Of a DNA stretch of 64,000 nucleotides, positions 38,306 through 49,139 are shown piece by piece. The notes beneath the pieces are model-generated. The model did not search any database. It was given only the letters and a program-made list of their open reading frames with translations, and was not told the DNA's origin. Location of the stretch: assembly GCA_024195265.1 (NCBI GenBank), contig JAJLRJ010000014.1, positions 15,945,959 to 16,009,958 on the forward strand. The letters run 5' to 3'. Each line of letters opens with the position of its first letter. The stretch's first letter is position 1. The position numbers and the translations under genes are program-made. The stretch comes from Dendrophyllia cribrosa. Taxonomy: Eukaryota > Cnidaria > Anthozoa > Scleractinia > Dendrophylliidae.

Positions 38306-38675
38306 ACTTTAATACGGTTTCGTAGTAAACGTTGTCTTGCCGTGGCTTGCGCATAGTTAGTAGGTTTTCATTTGCCAAACGTTAAAATTACAATGTATGC
38401 CATTGATTTCATCAGAACACATTTATCCATTTACCTGCTTGCACGGCCGTAGCAAACTGAAACGTACTGCCCGGAGAAAAATTTCAGTTACCTTATGATT
38501 GATTTGAAAATGGGCATGCGCACTGTCGTTAGTAGATGTTGGCAAACTTTCATCAAAGATACATGTACCTTCAGTGTGCCAAGAATCATTCTGTTTCGAC
38601 GAGCATATCGTTTATTCTTCAGACATTTTCTTCTGTCTTCTGTTTTTTTTTTCTTCTTTTTCTTCTGTTTTATCT

Positions 38676-38754
<79 letters not shown>
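38676..38754. repeat. (TAG)n microsatellite
   Basis: About 26 uninterrupted TAG units. The poly-Ser and poly-Val ORFs over it are artefacts. Confidence 0.97.
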
Positions 38755-39209
38755 TCCGTTCTTTTTTCTCTCTTTTTTTCTCCATTTTTTATCATCTTCT
38801 AAATTATCAGAATAAAACTACAATCAGATGCATTCACACTTGCCTTTTCAGCTATTGCCGGTTAAAATTTATTTGAAGTCAATTAACTGTCAAAAGACCA
38901 AAAGCGAATTTCCATTTTTCTCATAAGAAAATGTTAAATGGTAATCTATATGGCAATTAGATGAGGAAATTTTCCACTTATAGGTTAAACTTGTATATTA
39001 GTTTATACACACATCAGTAGACATATAAATACAACCGGAATACATTTTAGGTAAATTTTGGCTCGGAGTCGAAGGTAACTCAACGCAGACAGCTGCAGAA
39101 AACTTGTGTCCCACAAACATTGTTGCGTGATGTATGTCAAGGAAGTCATTCTCCGGCATCATCAGACCGATCAGCATATTTATCTGTTCTTAGGGGAAGA
39201 TAATACCCT

Positions 39210-39217
39210 TATAAAAG
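39210..39217 (+). promoter_or_regulatory. TATA-like box upstream of otx-2
   Basis: TATAAAAG, 200 bases before the exon 1a ATG. A start site about 30 bases on would give a 5'UTR of roughly 170 bases. Confidence 0.35.
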
Positions 39218-39409
39218 TGCCTCGATGCTACCACTAAATGAAATATTAGCCTTTATGTATGTCATCCATATAAACTGACAGGTCCCGTCATAAGACCTCG
39301 CGCACCACATGTGATTATGAACTCTGGGTCAAAAAGTCAAATAGTTTATGCTAACAGTCTGTGTATTTCACACGTTAGGTTCTGCCAAGCAAGAAAGGCA
39401 CAAGTAGAC

Positions 39410-39515
39410 ATGAATAGTATATTTGGACGGTTGCCACCACCTTGCGCAATGAATGGATTCAACTATAGCCACCCGCCCAATATGGATTTCTACAGCCCAG
39501 AAGCACCATTATATG
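39410..39515 (+). CDS. otx: otx-2 coding exon 1a
   Basis: 35 residues plus one base (phase 1), with donor GTATGG at 39516. A second GT five bases on (39521) would give phase 0 and would not join exon 2 in frame, so the first donor is chosen. Confidence 0.82.
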
Positions 39516-42500
39516 GTATGGTATGAACTACTGAAGTCTTTCAATCGCTTGCGTGTCCAGATGTCGTTTTTTCTCCCTTAATCCGGATAATCTTTCCCAT
39601 TTGGCTAAGTAGGTTTAGGACCAGCCATTCTGTGCTGATTCATGTTAGACAGTTTTGTTTTGTCTCTTTCGCTTAAATACAGACTGTTAGGAACTTTCAA
39701 CACCAGACACAATACTGACAACAGCAACTCTTTTGTGCAGCCTCGCATCTAAAATTTATGTTTCATTCTATAATGAAATCAACGCCGTTTAACAAATCTA
39801 CACTTCTACCAATAACACCATAGTGCATAACTTGCACGATCCCACCTTCAACAGATCTGAGCACGAGTAAAGTCCACTGAAATTTCGTTGTCTTTGTTGG
39901 CCGGGTATTAGCCTTTACAACTGATGGCATTGTTCCCACGAAATCGAAGCAAAGAAGAAAACAAATACACCCCCTTCCCATTCAATTCACTTCGCGGCTG
40001 TGTCTTTTTATTTAAGCGACTTTGATGCTCGAAAGAAAGCTTTCCCTTTGCGCGAGTAGGTCAATCAGTTTCGCCGGCTAAACAACTGGCCGGGCGTTAA
40101 GTGATTTCATTCACAACATAAGCTAACAAAACGTTATTTCCTTTCGAGGTCATTTCGATTTGTTTTGAATTTATATTTTACTCCATATCCTGTCCGTGAC
40201 TTTAATCCGACATGTGAGAGTTAAACTGATTTGGGGATAATCTTGTAAGTAAAGGCAAGTCTAAACGATAAATTGATGTTAATACTGGTTGTTTGGGAAG
40301 CATGTATTGAAATATGCTACCACGGTTTTTATGTATCTCGGTTCACGTCAAACGAAAGTTTCGTTCATTTCAACAGTACTCACTAGCTTATTTGCAATTT
40401 TTTGTATAAACTCCTTAACTGAATACGATAATTTATATGGTAACGAAAAAGAACAGTACTTGGAGATGGTGTTGACTGTTTCTAAATATTTTGGAAATAA
40501 CAATGTAGTAAGTTTTTTCCTTTGCTTGTGGATATGGAAACTAAGGCGTGGCTAGAAATTGTAGCACGCCATGTTAACATTTCAAAAACGAACTAGAGTT
40601 TCAAATAAAACGTTTTTCTTTTTAGAGTTCTCAGCGATCTATGGTCGATGCTGTTTTGTTTTGTTTTTTTTTTTGTCACAAAAAGATCCCAATCTATAGT
40701 ATTTTAGTGTAGTTAGAGCTTTGCTTCTCCGTAATCTTAATCCTAAGTAAGACGGACACAAAATACTGTTTAATCATTGGTCAGCCCTCTAACAGTTGGC
40801 TTGCGATTTTCTTAATTGGTTTCAAGATTGTCATAAAAAGCAATAAATTTAGGAATACATATTAAAGCTGGTCACTCCAAAACAGTTTACGGTAGGCGAC
40901 TAACTATTGAGACGTTAAAAAATATATTAAACTTAACTTGGACCACAATGGAATTTGGTTGGCCTGGGTTTTTCAGCAGTCCCTGTATGGGCTGTCCACA
41001 GTGCCTTGCAGCGAGATTTCTGGAAGGTAAATTATATTTCTTGGTAAAGTTTAACTATTCTCAAAACTATATATTGTTAAACGTTTGACAGGAAGCGTTT
41101 GAAAAAGAGTCATCTTCTTAAGAACGTACGGCACTCTGAGAATGGTAGATGGGTTCGTTTCGTTTAGTAATAATTGCGATGCTTATTCGATGGAAATTAT
41201 TTTGCACCATATTGAAAAACAAACAGTATCATATAAGAAATATAAGGAATATATAAAATATATGAAGGACTGCTCAAGAGCTTTCATTTACGTTGGTGCA
41301 AACTTAAAGTTTATATCATCCGATTTTACAGCTCAAGGTCAGTCATACTTTGCGAGTAAAAGTGATATATTACTTATAATCCCAGTTGTTTAGTCAACCT
41401 TGCTCTATTAGTTAGTAAGACAAAGGCATCTGTTGGTTGCAAGCTTGACCGCCAATGCTCGATGAATTATCATTTGTGCAATCTTTGTAGCTAAGATCAA
41501 TCCATCATTCTTTTCTTTAAAGGTCCTCCAAGGAAACAACGCCGAGAGCGAACTACATTCACCAAAGCCCAGTTAGAAATTCTTGACGAGCTCTTCGCGA
41601 AAACAAAATATCCCGATATTTTTATGCGAGAGGAGGTGGCCATGAAAATCAATCTTCCTGAAAGTAGAGTGCAGGTGAGCGAATTGTATTGTTTCAGTAG
41701 TTTTCCTAGCGGAGCCGAGAGTCGAAGAGAACATCAAATCAGTTACTACTATTTCTAATGAGGTTGAGGTGTTAATTGGGTTCGTGGGCAGTACGCAACA
41801 AAGGTGACAAAAGATGTTTGTTCTGGGTTTCCAAATTATTGGCCTCGAGTCCATAGTAGGGTCTAGTTCTTACTCAGCTACATTTTATTCTTGGCAACGC
41901 TTGGATGACAAAACATTTAATTTTTAATCGTGTGCACCAATGCTTCGGGACATATTTTTTTGTTTATGTTTTGAAGAAGCTTTTTCTATCGTTCGGATTT
42001 CGTCGGAAGGCTTTATTTATCAAGTTGAACTTGTTAAAAAGTATGTCTATTTACTGTTGATGCATTTTGTTATCGCTGGTCAACAATTCCAAATCGTTTT
42101 GGACAATTTATGAACATTTTTCCATTGCGTGGTGTTGCATGGAAACAATTATCATTTGATAAAGATGATAGATCGGTCCAAAATCCTCTTGATTTGTTTA
42201 AAAAGAGGCGTAACTTGGTTGTTAGGGGATTGTAAGTACTTAATTATCCGCAAATTATGCTGTTATTACTGTTATTGGATTTAACTCCTTTATTTACAAA
42301 GAACTGTTATCTCATAACTGGTCGCCCACATCGGCGACAGCTGCGGCAGTCCAGGATCGAATGACATTATAAACACGTGTTGAAAAACGCGCACGAAACG
42401 AATTATAGTGCAACACTCTGGTTTGAAATTTCCATTCTCTTCAGAAGTTAAGCAAATCGGTAAAGAAGAAGTATCTCAAGTGTATAATATGCTTCGTGGC

Positions 42501-43527
42501 TTGCAGTACTTCAAAAGAAAAGGTTTAAACACAAATATTTGCTATCGTGAGATGGGAAGTAGTGTGTGATACTCCCAGTTTGAAATTCTTGCCCTTTCAA
42601 GTGGTGGGTGTTGCTAATCTCAGTTTAAACTCACGCGATTGTCTCTTTCATCGTTTCCTTGCAGAGCATGTAAAATCTTTTATCTAGTTTGTATTTTCTT
42701 TTTGCTTACTCTAAGCAGAACCTATGAAGGAACCTTTTAAAGGCCTTGGACGTGACCGAAATCTTGCACTTACGCATGTTGAATCACACGCAACCGAACA
42801 TGCAACAAACTTTCCCTGTTTGTGTCTATATTTAGATCAAAACTTCCTGTTAGATTTTTAACATTCCTTTCTTTATTATATCTTGAAAGGTTTTCATTCT
42901 ATCAGATTCTTTTCGATCTTTAAAATCGAGCTATTGACCAGCTGACAATTTCATTGTCCATTTTGGTCAGTTTACTATTTGAATCAAGTTACGTTGTTGT
43001 GTTATTACTGCTGCAAAATATAGATTATTGTTAAGAGGTGAGTTTGCTTTTACATTTTTATTGATTATTATTTAACATTTTTTCTTATGTTTACCTTTTT
43101 CTCAAAGGTATGGTTCAAAAATAGAAGGGCTAAGTTTCGACAACTAAACAAGCAACAACAAGGAGCGCAGAATAAGACAAAAGCACCAGTGAAGAGAAAG
43201 ACGCCCTCCCCGCCCCTACAGCAAGTGCATGATCCTGCAAAGACACCCATCCCAACTCCCCCTCAACAGTTCAACAACTTTCCCTTCAATGGCGCCCCTT
43301 GGACGAATAAACACAACATTCAAGGGTTACCCAACATGCAGAGACAGGACAATTATCAGAAACTGATCAACAACGGTATCAATGTCTTTCAGTCGCCAAA
43401 CTTTCCCGCCTCACAAACTCATTTCAGTCCGAACCACGAACAATATTTTCCTTATATGGCAAACGCTGGTCCAATGGCTGGCGACCTGTCAAGGAATCGA
43501 ATAGAATCATCACCTATGATGTGTTAA
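39410..43527 (+). CDS. otx: Otx-family homeodomain transcription factor, copy 2 (three coding exons, plus an alternative first exon)
   Basis: K50 Otx-type homeodomain regulator. Exons 39410-39515, 41523-41674 and 43108-43527 give 225 residues with the homeodomain at 41-100. Exon 2 is 152 bases, as in the other two copies, and intron 2 again splits homeodomain positions 46/47. Helix 1 reads [18 protein letters not shown] and the helix-3 end [11 protein letters not shown], with F at position 56 in place of C. The tail is rich in Q, P and N ([19 protein letters not shown]) and lacks a clean WSP motif. The ATG at 39410 is preferred because its peptide (PPCAMNGF) aligns with copy 3 and, more loosely, with copy 1; an in-frame ATG at 39311 is possible but has no such support. 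TATAAAAG at 39210-39217 lies 200 bases upstream and AATAAA at 44025-44030 lies about 500 bases after the stop. A second first exon at 40948-41026 is described separately. Confidence 0.95.
39536..39637 (+). promoter_or_regulatory. Conserved intronic non-coding block in otx-2 (candidate enhancer)
   Basis: Twenty-one bases inside intron 1. It shares colinear pieces with the same position in otx-3: GTCTTTCAA, TGTCGTTT, GGATAATCTTTCC (39585-39597), GCTAAGTAGGTTTAGGA (39604-39620) and ATTCT..GTGCT. It also holds TTAATCC, a K50 homeodomain-type site. Function is inferred from paralogue conservation only. Confidence 0.45.
40948..41026 (+). CDS. otx: otx-2 alternative first exon 1b (predicted)
   Basis: An ATG in AACTTGGACCACAATGG context opens 26 codons plus one base, ending GAAG/GTAAAT at 41026. 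The phase-1 end joins exon 2 at 41523 and gives [11 protein letters not shown], in frame. The peptide begins MEFGW and contains PCMGCPQCL, with cysteines at residues 13, 16 and 19. A closely similar exon sits at the equivalent place in otx-3 (58464-58539), and their differences in the cysteine motif are all synonymous. No acceptor lies just before the ATG, so this is probably a first exon with its own promoter inside intron 1. The isoform would be 216 residues and would replace the 39410 N-terminus. The exon is too short for ORF-length filters. No family is recognised for the peptide. Confidence 0.8.
41523..41674 (+). CDS. otx: otx-2 exon 2, homeodomain positions 1-46
   Basis: 152 bases between acceptor TCTTTAAAG (AG at 41521-41522) and donor CAG/GTGAGC (41675). 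It encodes [13 protein letters not shown] through PESRVQ. Confidence 0.97.
43108..43527 (+). CDS. otx: otx-2 exon 3, recognition helix end and tail
   Basis: Begins after TTTTTCTCAAAG with [12 protein letters not shown] and encodes 139 residues to a [12 protein letters not shown] shortly after the homeodomain is shared with otx-3. Confidence 0.96.
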   Translation, partial: VWFKNRRAKFRQLNKQQQGAQNKTKAPVKRKTPSPPLQQVHDPAKTPIPTPPQQFNNFPFNGAPWTNKHNIQGLPNMQRQDNYQKLINNGINVFQSPNFPASQTHFSPNHEQYFPYMANAGPMAGDLSRNRIESSPMMC

Positions 43528-43736
43528 AAGTGTTTTTTTTTTAATTTGCAAAAGTAGCATTTATAATATTATAATTATCGATCTTCGATGAGTGCATGGA
43601 TAGTAAAGAGACTGGACTCTCTTTTCTACCTATGATGAGTGCTATCCCTATATGATAAGAGAACTAGAATTGTGGGAGTTAGGGAAGGTGAAAGCCTTGT
43701 GGGATGAAGGAGAAATAGGTCAGAATATTTCGTAAT

Positions 43737-43810
43737 ACAGTCGAACCTAATATACACAGACACTAAAGAAGTGTCCGTATTAGAGAGGTGTCCGTATTAT
43801 AGAGTTCATG
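43737..43810. repeat. Fragment resembling a pogo/Tigger-type transposon end
   Basis: ACAGTCGAACCTAATATACA followed by two GTGTCCGTATTA(G/T)AGAG words, a pattern seen at the ends of Tc1/pogo-group DNA transposons. Lies in the otx-2 3' flank. Confidence 0.35.
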
Positions 43811-44024
43811 GATATGGCGACATTTAAACGGCCCAAACTCGTCTTTTAGTTATTGTAGCATTAATATTTGACCATGTTTGTTTTGCTTAACGCAAATTAT
43901 ATCGCTAGTTATCATTGAAGTACAGTATATTGAAAATTATTCGAAGATAAAGAAATCTGTGACGCTTCATATAAACGTTAATGTATGATGTAAAATACGT
44001 ATAGCTTTTATCGAGCAAAAATTG

Positions 44025-44030
44025 AATAAA
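44025..44030 (+). terminator. Candidate poly(A) signal of otx-2
   Basis: AATAAA followed within 25 bases by a T/G-rich stretch, about 500 bases after the otx-2 stop. Confidence 0.4.
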
Positions 44031-44413
44031 ATGTTTCATTTTGGTCTCTTATCGCAAAAAATAATCAGTTACTAATTTTCGGAATTCAATATTGTATTTT
44101 AGCATTTTAGGAACTGTCATTTTTTTTCGGGGTGGGGGGTTGGGGGCGGGGTGGGGGTGTCGGGTGACTTTGTCTGTACTCGATATTTTTTCCTTTAGCT
44201 GTGTCGCTGCAGGAATTGTTTTTGCTAAAAAAAAACAAAGCTTCAAGTCGGGTTTTCGAAGTCGCAGGATATTTTCTTTCCAGCATATTTTCTTCATCAT
44301 ATTTTGTTCTTTCTTTCTTGGCTTGTAGGATATTTTTTTTAAATGACCCGAAACCACCCTATCCCTCCTCCCATTCCTCAGCTCAGAAGTACAATAGTTA
44401 TTCCCTTACTGGT

Positions 44414-44642
44414 TAGACTGCAAAACAGTCGTTTTTTTCCGCTCGCTCGCTCGCAAAGGCGCGAAGCGCCGAAAGCATCTGAAGCGTGGATACCCGCATC
44501 TGAAGCGAGAATCCTCACACGGGGCGTGAGACGTCTCTCCCCAGTCCCACTCTCCATATTCACACTCGCTCCAGACCTTTCGTTCAAAGACCGCGCGCAT
44601 TCGTATGACCAACGCAAAAAAATGCGACTATTTTGCAGTCTA
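44414..44642. mobile_element. Inverted-repeat element, GC-rich
   Basis: The ends TAGACTGCAAAACAGTCG and CGACTATTTTGCAGTCTA are inverted. The GC-rich interior differs from its surroundings. ORFs on both strands across it have no recognisable product. Confidence 0.7.
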
Positions 44643-44815
44643 CTTACTGGTTTGTAGTCCGCGTTATTTTACTGTTCAATGTTAGAACCCCTCCATAGCA
44701 AAAATGTTTACTAAAATATGTCAAATTCCAAAACTCTTATTTCCCGGGAGGAGACTACCATATAAGAATGACGGGGATGCTCGTGGGAAATTTTTTTTGA
44801 AAAATACCCAAAAAT

Positions 44816-44960
44816 ATACCAGAATCATGTTTGATGGGCGTGGCTCAAATCAATTTTTACCCTAAGAGGTACCAATTCCAGTTGGCTGACAAATAATTCC
44901 TGTCATATTTTTCGGTTCAATACCCTAAATGTACTTTAGATTTTAGCACCCTAAGTGGAA
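44816..44960. repeat. Dispersed repeat with CCTAAGAGGTACC motifs, copy 2
   Basis: Matches 17108-17290, including TTTTACCC.TAAGAGGTACCA and TTCGG.TCAATACCCTAAA. Confidence 0.6.
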
Positions 44961-45422
44961 CGAATCTACAAACACTCAGCGTTTACTTGACATCTGTAGA
45001 TTTTCGTTTTATCGCGGGGGTTGCGCTTCTTATCGGCTGTGTATGTTAAATGCGCTTTGTCCAAATGAAATTCGATTGCAAAAATCCTTAATCATTGCCT
45101 CTTTTTCATAATCATTTGATGGAATAAAGTTCTTAAACGTAGTGAATAGTGGATTAGAAGGTTGTTATGAGAGTCACATACTTTGATAATCTTGGCATTT
45201 TAAGCCGGCAGCCTCCTTAGACTTCACGGCTTCAGCAAAGTGTGTCTCCTAACCTTTTGCTTTTTAAGATCTCTTATTTGCATAACTTTAGATCTAAAGC
45301 CTGAGTATTATCATAAGAAACTATAAAGGTCACGCTATTCAGGCGTTTCGCCAATGCTTATACAGTCAGGGATCAATCAGGAAAATATATATCTTCATAC
45401 CATACTGAGCTATTCTATACAT

Positions 45423-45656
45423 TAAAGGGGCAGTATCACGAGGTTCCAAGCGCGGCACTGTTCACTATTCTTGCGCCGGAATTTTGGACATATCACTGTT
45501 AAAAGTAATTTTTTTCTTTCTTCCGGATATCAAAACGGAATTTTTGATTCAACAAATACTTCCACTTCTCGACGGCCTTTTTGAATTTGCCGAATCAAAC
45601 TTGAAACCGTCGGCCCAACGTTTTTAAGTTTCGCCCTCATGATACTGCCCCTTTAA
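45423..45656. mobile_element. Family D inverted-repeat element
   Basis: TTAAAGGGGCAGTATCACGAGG and CCCTCATGATACTGCCCCTTTAA are inverted ends; about 234 bases, non-coding. Confidence 0.75.
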
Positions 45657-46020
45657 AAAAGGGACAGTGTGCCGGCTGAAATATCGTAGTTTTATGATTA
45701 TGGCCAAGAGCATGCTTTGTTATCTTAAAAAAGGAAGAAAAAATAGCGAAAAGTGATAAAAGCTAAAAATTATCAACTAAAGAGACAATAAAAAAGGCAA
45801 AAATTCCACACAAGAAAACAATTTTGATCTCTTCGCCGCCTATCGCGAAATCAATGATCCACTTTCATGCTTGCAATCCTCCACTTAATCTCGAAACTAC
45901 CACTTCTGTTTTTCTCTGTAGAATCTCTTTATCCAATTAAGTTATATACTTCGTGGCATTTGGCGATATGGAATAAGGAAAACGAAATTTTGGCGGGACT
46001 GCGACCGTTTTATCCCTTAA
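45657..46020 (-). repeat. Family C element with internal insertion
   Basis: AAAGGGACAGTGTGCCGGCT start, then unmatched sequence, then CTTTCATGCTTGCAATCCTC ... TGGCATTTGGCGATA as in the other copies. Directly abuts family D. Confidence 0.55.
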
Positions 46021-46145
46021 ATCCTTCCCCTCTATTTCTAAATGGTCAAAGTCTAGATCTCTACTTGGCGTGATATGGCAATCAAAACTTGGCTCGCCAC
46101 ATGTCAACCATTGTAAAATCTCAAGTAACAACTCAAAAGGCACAA

Positions 46146-46790
46146 TTAAGGGGGGAGAAACTTAACTACAAGGTGGTTGCTATGGAAGAGTTCCAAACGT
46201 CATATAATGAGTTTCTCTACTTCCTCGGCTATGATGTTTGGTCACGTTCATTCTGTTAATGGTGCCATTAAATTTCATAAGTCACAGCCATATTTGGTAA
46301 GTCACGTGACCAGAACATAAAAACCCTTAAAACTCAAACATCTTACATTTTTTCCCAATAAAACCAATGTCAACGGCTTAAGAACATCCTAATAAAAAAT
46401 CTGTAGCATGGATTTGTCAAAATTCACGTAATTGAAAAAGCTATGACGTCATAAATGTGTATTTTGATACATTTTCTTTAATAACTTTCCTGTTTTTTCG
46501 CCTAACGGTAATTCCATGCTACAGATTTTTAAAAAAGTTGAATTGCTTATGATTCGGCAAAAAAATCAGATTTTTATCTCGTTTCCTTTGAGTTTTTACG
46601 CTTTTTCATTCTTACGCGCGGTTGGGGACTGGCACTAGTTACGCATGTGCAATGTCGATTTAGTGATGTCTTGTGTTCAGTTTCATAGTTCCCACCACAT
46701 TAGCAGTTTATGACACGTGAGAAATGCTAACCATGAAATAATGTCCCTAGCAACGACTCCAAAACTGTAGTTAAGTTTCTCCCCCCTTAA
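46146..46790. mobile_element. 645-base TTAA-ended inverted-repeat element
   Basis: TTAAGGGGGGAGAAACTTAA at both ends in inverted orientation (to about 25 bases), with a second, inner inverted pair AAAAATCTGTAGCATGGA/TCCATGCTACAGATTTTT around 46394 and 46512. Non-coding. The TTAA ends suggest a piggyBac-type target site. Confidence 0.7.
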
Positions 46791-48320
46791 CTTTGTCGCA
46801 TGCGATTTTTTTGTATTGCGCGCTGCTTGCGTCAGGCGAAAATTATATACAACTCGCATCATATAACATTGTACGTGGCTATGATTGTCGTAGGGTTTTA
46901 AAACATGTTTCAAAATTCCACAATTTTTTTCGTGCTGTATGCAACAGTTGTGAGCGAGTTATAGGCTGATTTAGACGACGCGATTCGTGTTGTATGTATG
47001 GCGTGAGCAGGTTGCATGCGATAGTTGTAGGCACTGAAAAGTTGTGCCGTCTAACTGGGACTTAAAGTGTTGAAACGCTGGAGCAAGTTAAAAAAAAATC
47101 GCACTTATTGACTTATTAATACCTTATTATAGAAAATTAACGCTCTATTTAACGCGAATTTCAAATTGTTGCGTTAATTTAAGCCGCGTTAATGTTTTTG
47201 ATCGTTAATTATCACGACAGTAATTAAGTGTAGCGTTAATTTCTGCGCCTTTAATTTCACGATCACGCGTTTATATAAGAACTTTTTTTAAGAACGTGCG
47301 AACAACGTACCCAACCTGACATTAAGACGTCTCAGGCTATCCACTATGTGTACAATGAGCTAAAAAACGCATACAAGTCTTTTTCCATTTTATAATAACA
47401 AGCTTGTCTAATAATTGGCAAATTTGTAGGTAGAACTTCGCCTGTATTTCTTTCTTCTTATTCAGAACTATATATGATTTACTATAATACTACGCTATTT
47501 AACCTTAGAACGTGCTAAGTCGGTGCTAAGAACGTTTTCAGCAGTGCCCATGTGAAGAACGTCCGCAGTCCCATGTAAAGAGTGTAAGTTAAGGACATAA
47601 ACCTAAATTACCAAGAGAAAGAGATAAAGTAAACTCGTAAAGAAGACCAAACCAGAATTAAACACAAAAATTAGTTTTATCAACTTAGAGTTGAAAGGGA
47701 GTAATTCGGGGCAGTACGCAGCTCTTACAAGGTCTTCTCTGATTTGCTGAGAAAACAATAGAACAAACAACACGACAATGGACCCTATCCCTGAAAACAA
47801 TAGATTTTATGGTTTTCTTTCACATGACCTTCAGTCCTGTGGGACTCAAATGACAAAGGCCATGGCGGCCATGTTGGTGCACATAACAAAAGAAGTTCAT
47901 TAAAATTATTTAGTAGGTGTGCACCAACATGGCCGCCGTGACGTAACGTGAAAACCACCTATAGAGCTGCGTGATACCCAGGTCCAATGCAATTAGAGGT
48001 TGTAAAGAGCTGCTAGCGCTCGAAACTCAGCTTTTGAATCTTTTAACGGTGGCCAATTAATTTATCTTATCAACTCAACGAGTCACGGATAAAACCGGCT
48101 CCTGATAAAACTAAATGTTTGTGTTTCACTCGCCCGCCGACGCAGCACCACAGTTAGTCTATAAACTCATCCCTATTTTATTCTTACTTAGTAGATCGTT
48201 GTAAAAGTAAGAGGACAAAATAAAGAGATACTCTTAACAAAATCAGCCAGGGTGTGTTCTTTCTTAAACTTTTGACCAGTCCCAGCCTCAACATTCTTAT
48301 ATAAAAAATGTTCTTATATT
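46791..48320. other. Non-coding stretch between otx-2 and otx-3
   Basis: Includes degenerate GCGTTAATTT words at 47120-47260 and the foldback at 47811. No gene seen. Confidence 0.4.
47811..47960. repeat. Foldback element with GGCGGCCATGTTGGTGCAC arms
   Basis: GGCGGCCATGTTGGTGCACA and TGTGCACCAACATGGCCGCC are perfect inverted copies about 35 bases apart, with weaker outer arms (GGTTTTC...GAAAACC). Confidence 0.7.
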
Positions 48321-48674
48321 AAAAAAAAAGAAGAAGAGAAGAGTGTAGTGTCCTGTGCCATGTAGTAAAGGTAAAGTCGCACACGAGCCACAGGGTAACC
48401 AAACGACCGGAGCTTAACCCGATTTCTGTGGCATCAGAAGCAACTAGGAATATTGCTACTCCCACTCCCCCTGGACAGGATGCTGGTCCATCGCAGAATT
48501 ATCCCCAGCATTTTCTCGCCGGTACTCATTTATAAACCTGGGTGGAGAGAGACGGTAATGTGAAGCAAAGTTTCTTGTCTATGGAAACAACACGATGACA
48601 CAGAGGCCAGGCCTCAAACCACCGTCCTTCAGATTGAATGTGCAACGCGATAACCATTGCACCACCGCGCCTCC
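48321..48674 (-). mobile_element. tRNA-derived SINE
   Basis: Read on the - strand the head has a box-A-like TGGTGCAATGG and a box-B-like GGTTTGAGGCC, as in RNA polymerase III promoters. The body contains the GACCAGCATCCTGTCCAGGG stretch seen again in part near 52030-52080. The 3' end is T-rich rather than poly(A). Confidence 0.6.
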
Positions 48675-49139
48675 ACTAATGTTGAAACTCATCAAGGGGC
48701 CCGAGGAGGAGCCCATAACCAGGAGGGATATTAAGAAAGGATTGTTAGCAGGCATCTAATATATGATAGCCTCGGTCGTCTCCGGCTTGCTATCCTGGAA
48801 CAGCTAGAAACAAACTGGTACCGAGCGTTTACGGAAGGGTACTGCCGGAGTTGAATGCATCGGCTCAAAACGGTCGCATGCAGTTTTGAGCAAGTCATGA
48901 TCAAAAAAAATATTCAAATTTTTTAAAGAGCAAACATTACATAAAAGCTCATTACCACGTGCGCAGTTCATCGAGCTTTCTCTGTTCCTTTTTGTCCTGT
49001 GTCAAAATGCTCCGATCTCACCTGACTCGACTCAAGGGAAGTATCGGCAGCGTAAAACCAGAGTCACGTGCCACCTGATCAGCTCAGTTGGTATCTACAG
49101 AGGACCAATAACCTCAGGATCTTTTTGGCCAAAACTGTA

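Noticed and set aside
38495..38815. Poly-Val/poly-Ser open frames
   Set aside because: They are readings of a pure TAG microsatellite.
44343..44657. Arg/Ser-rich frames on both strands
   Set aside because: They fall in a GC-rich inverted-repeat element.
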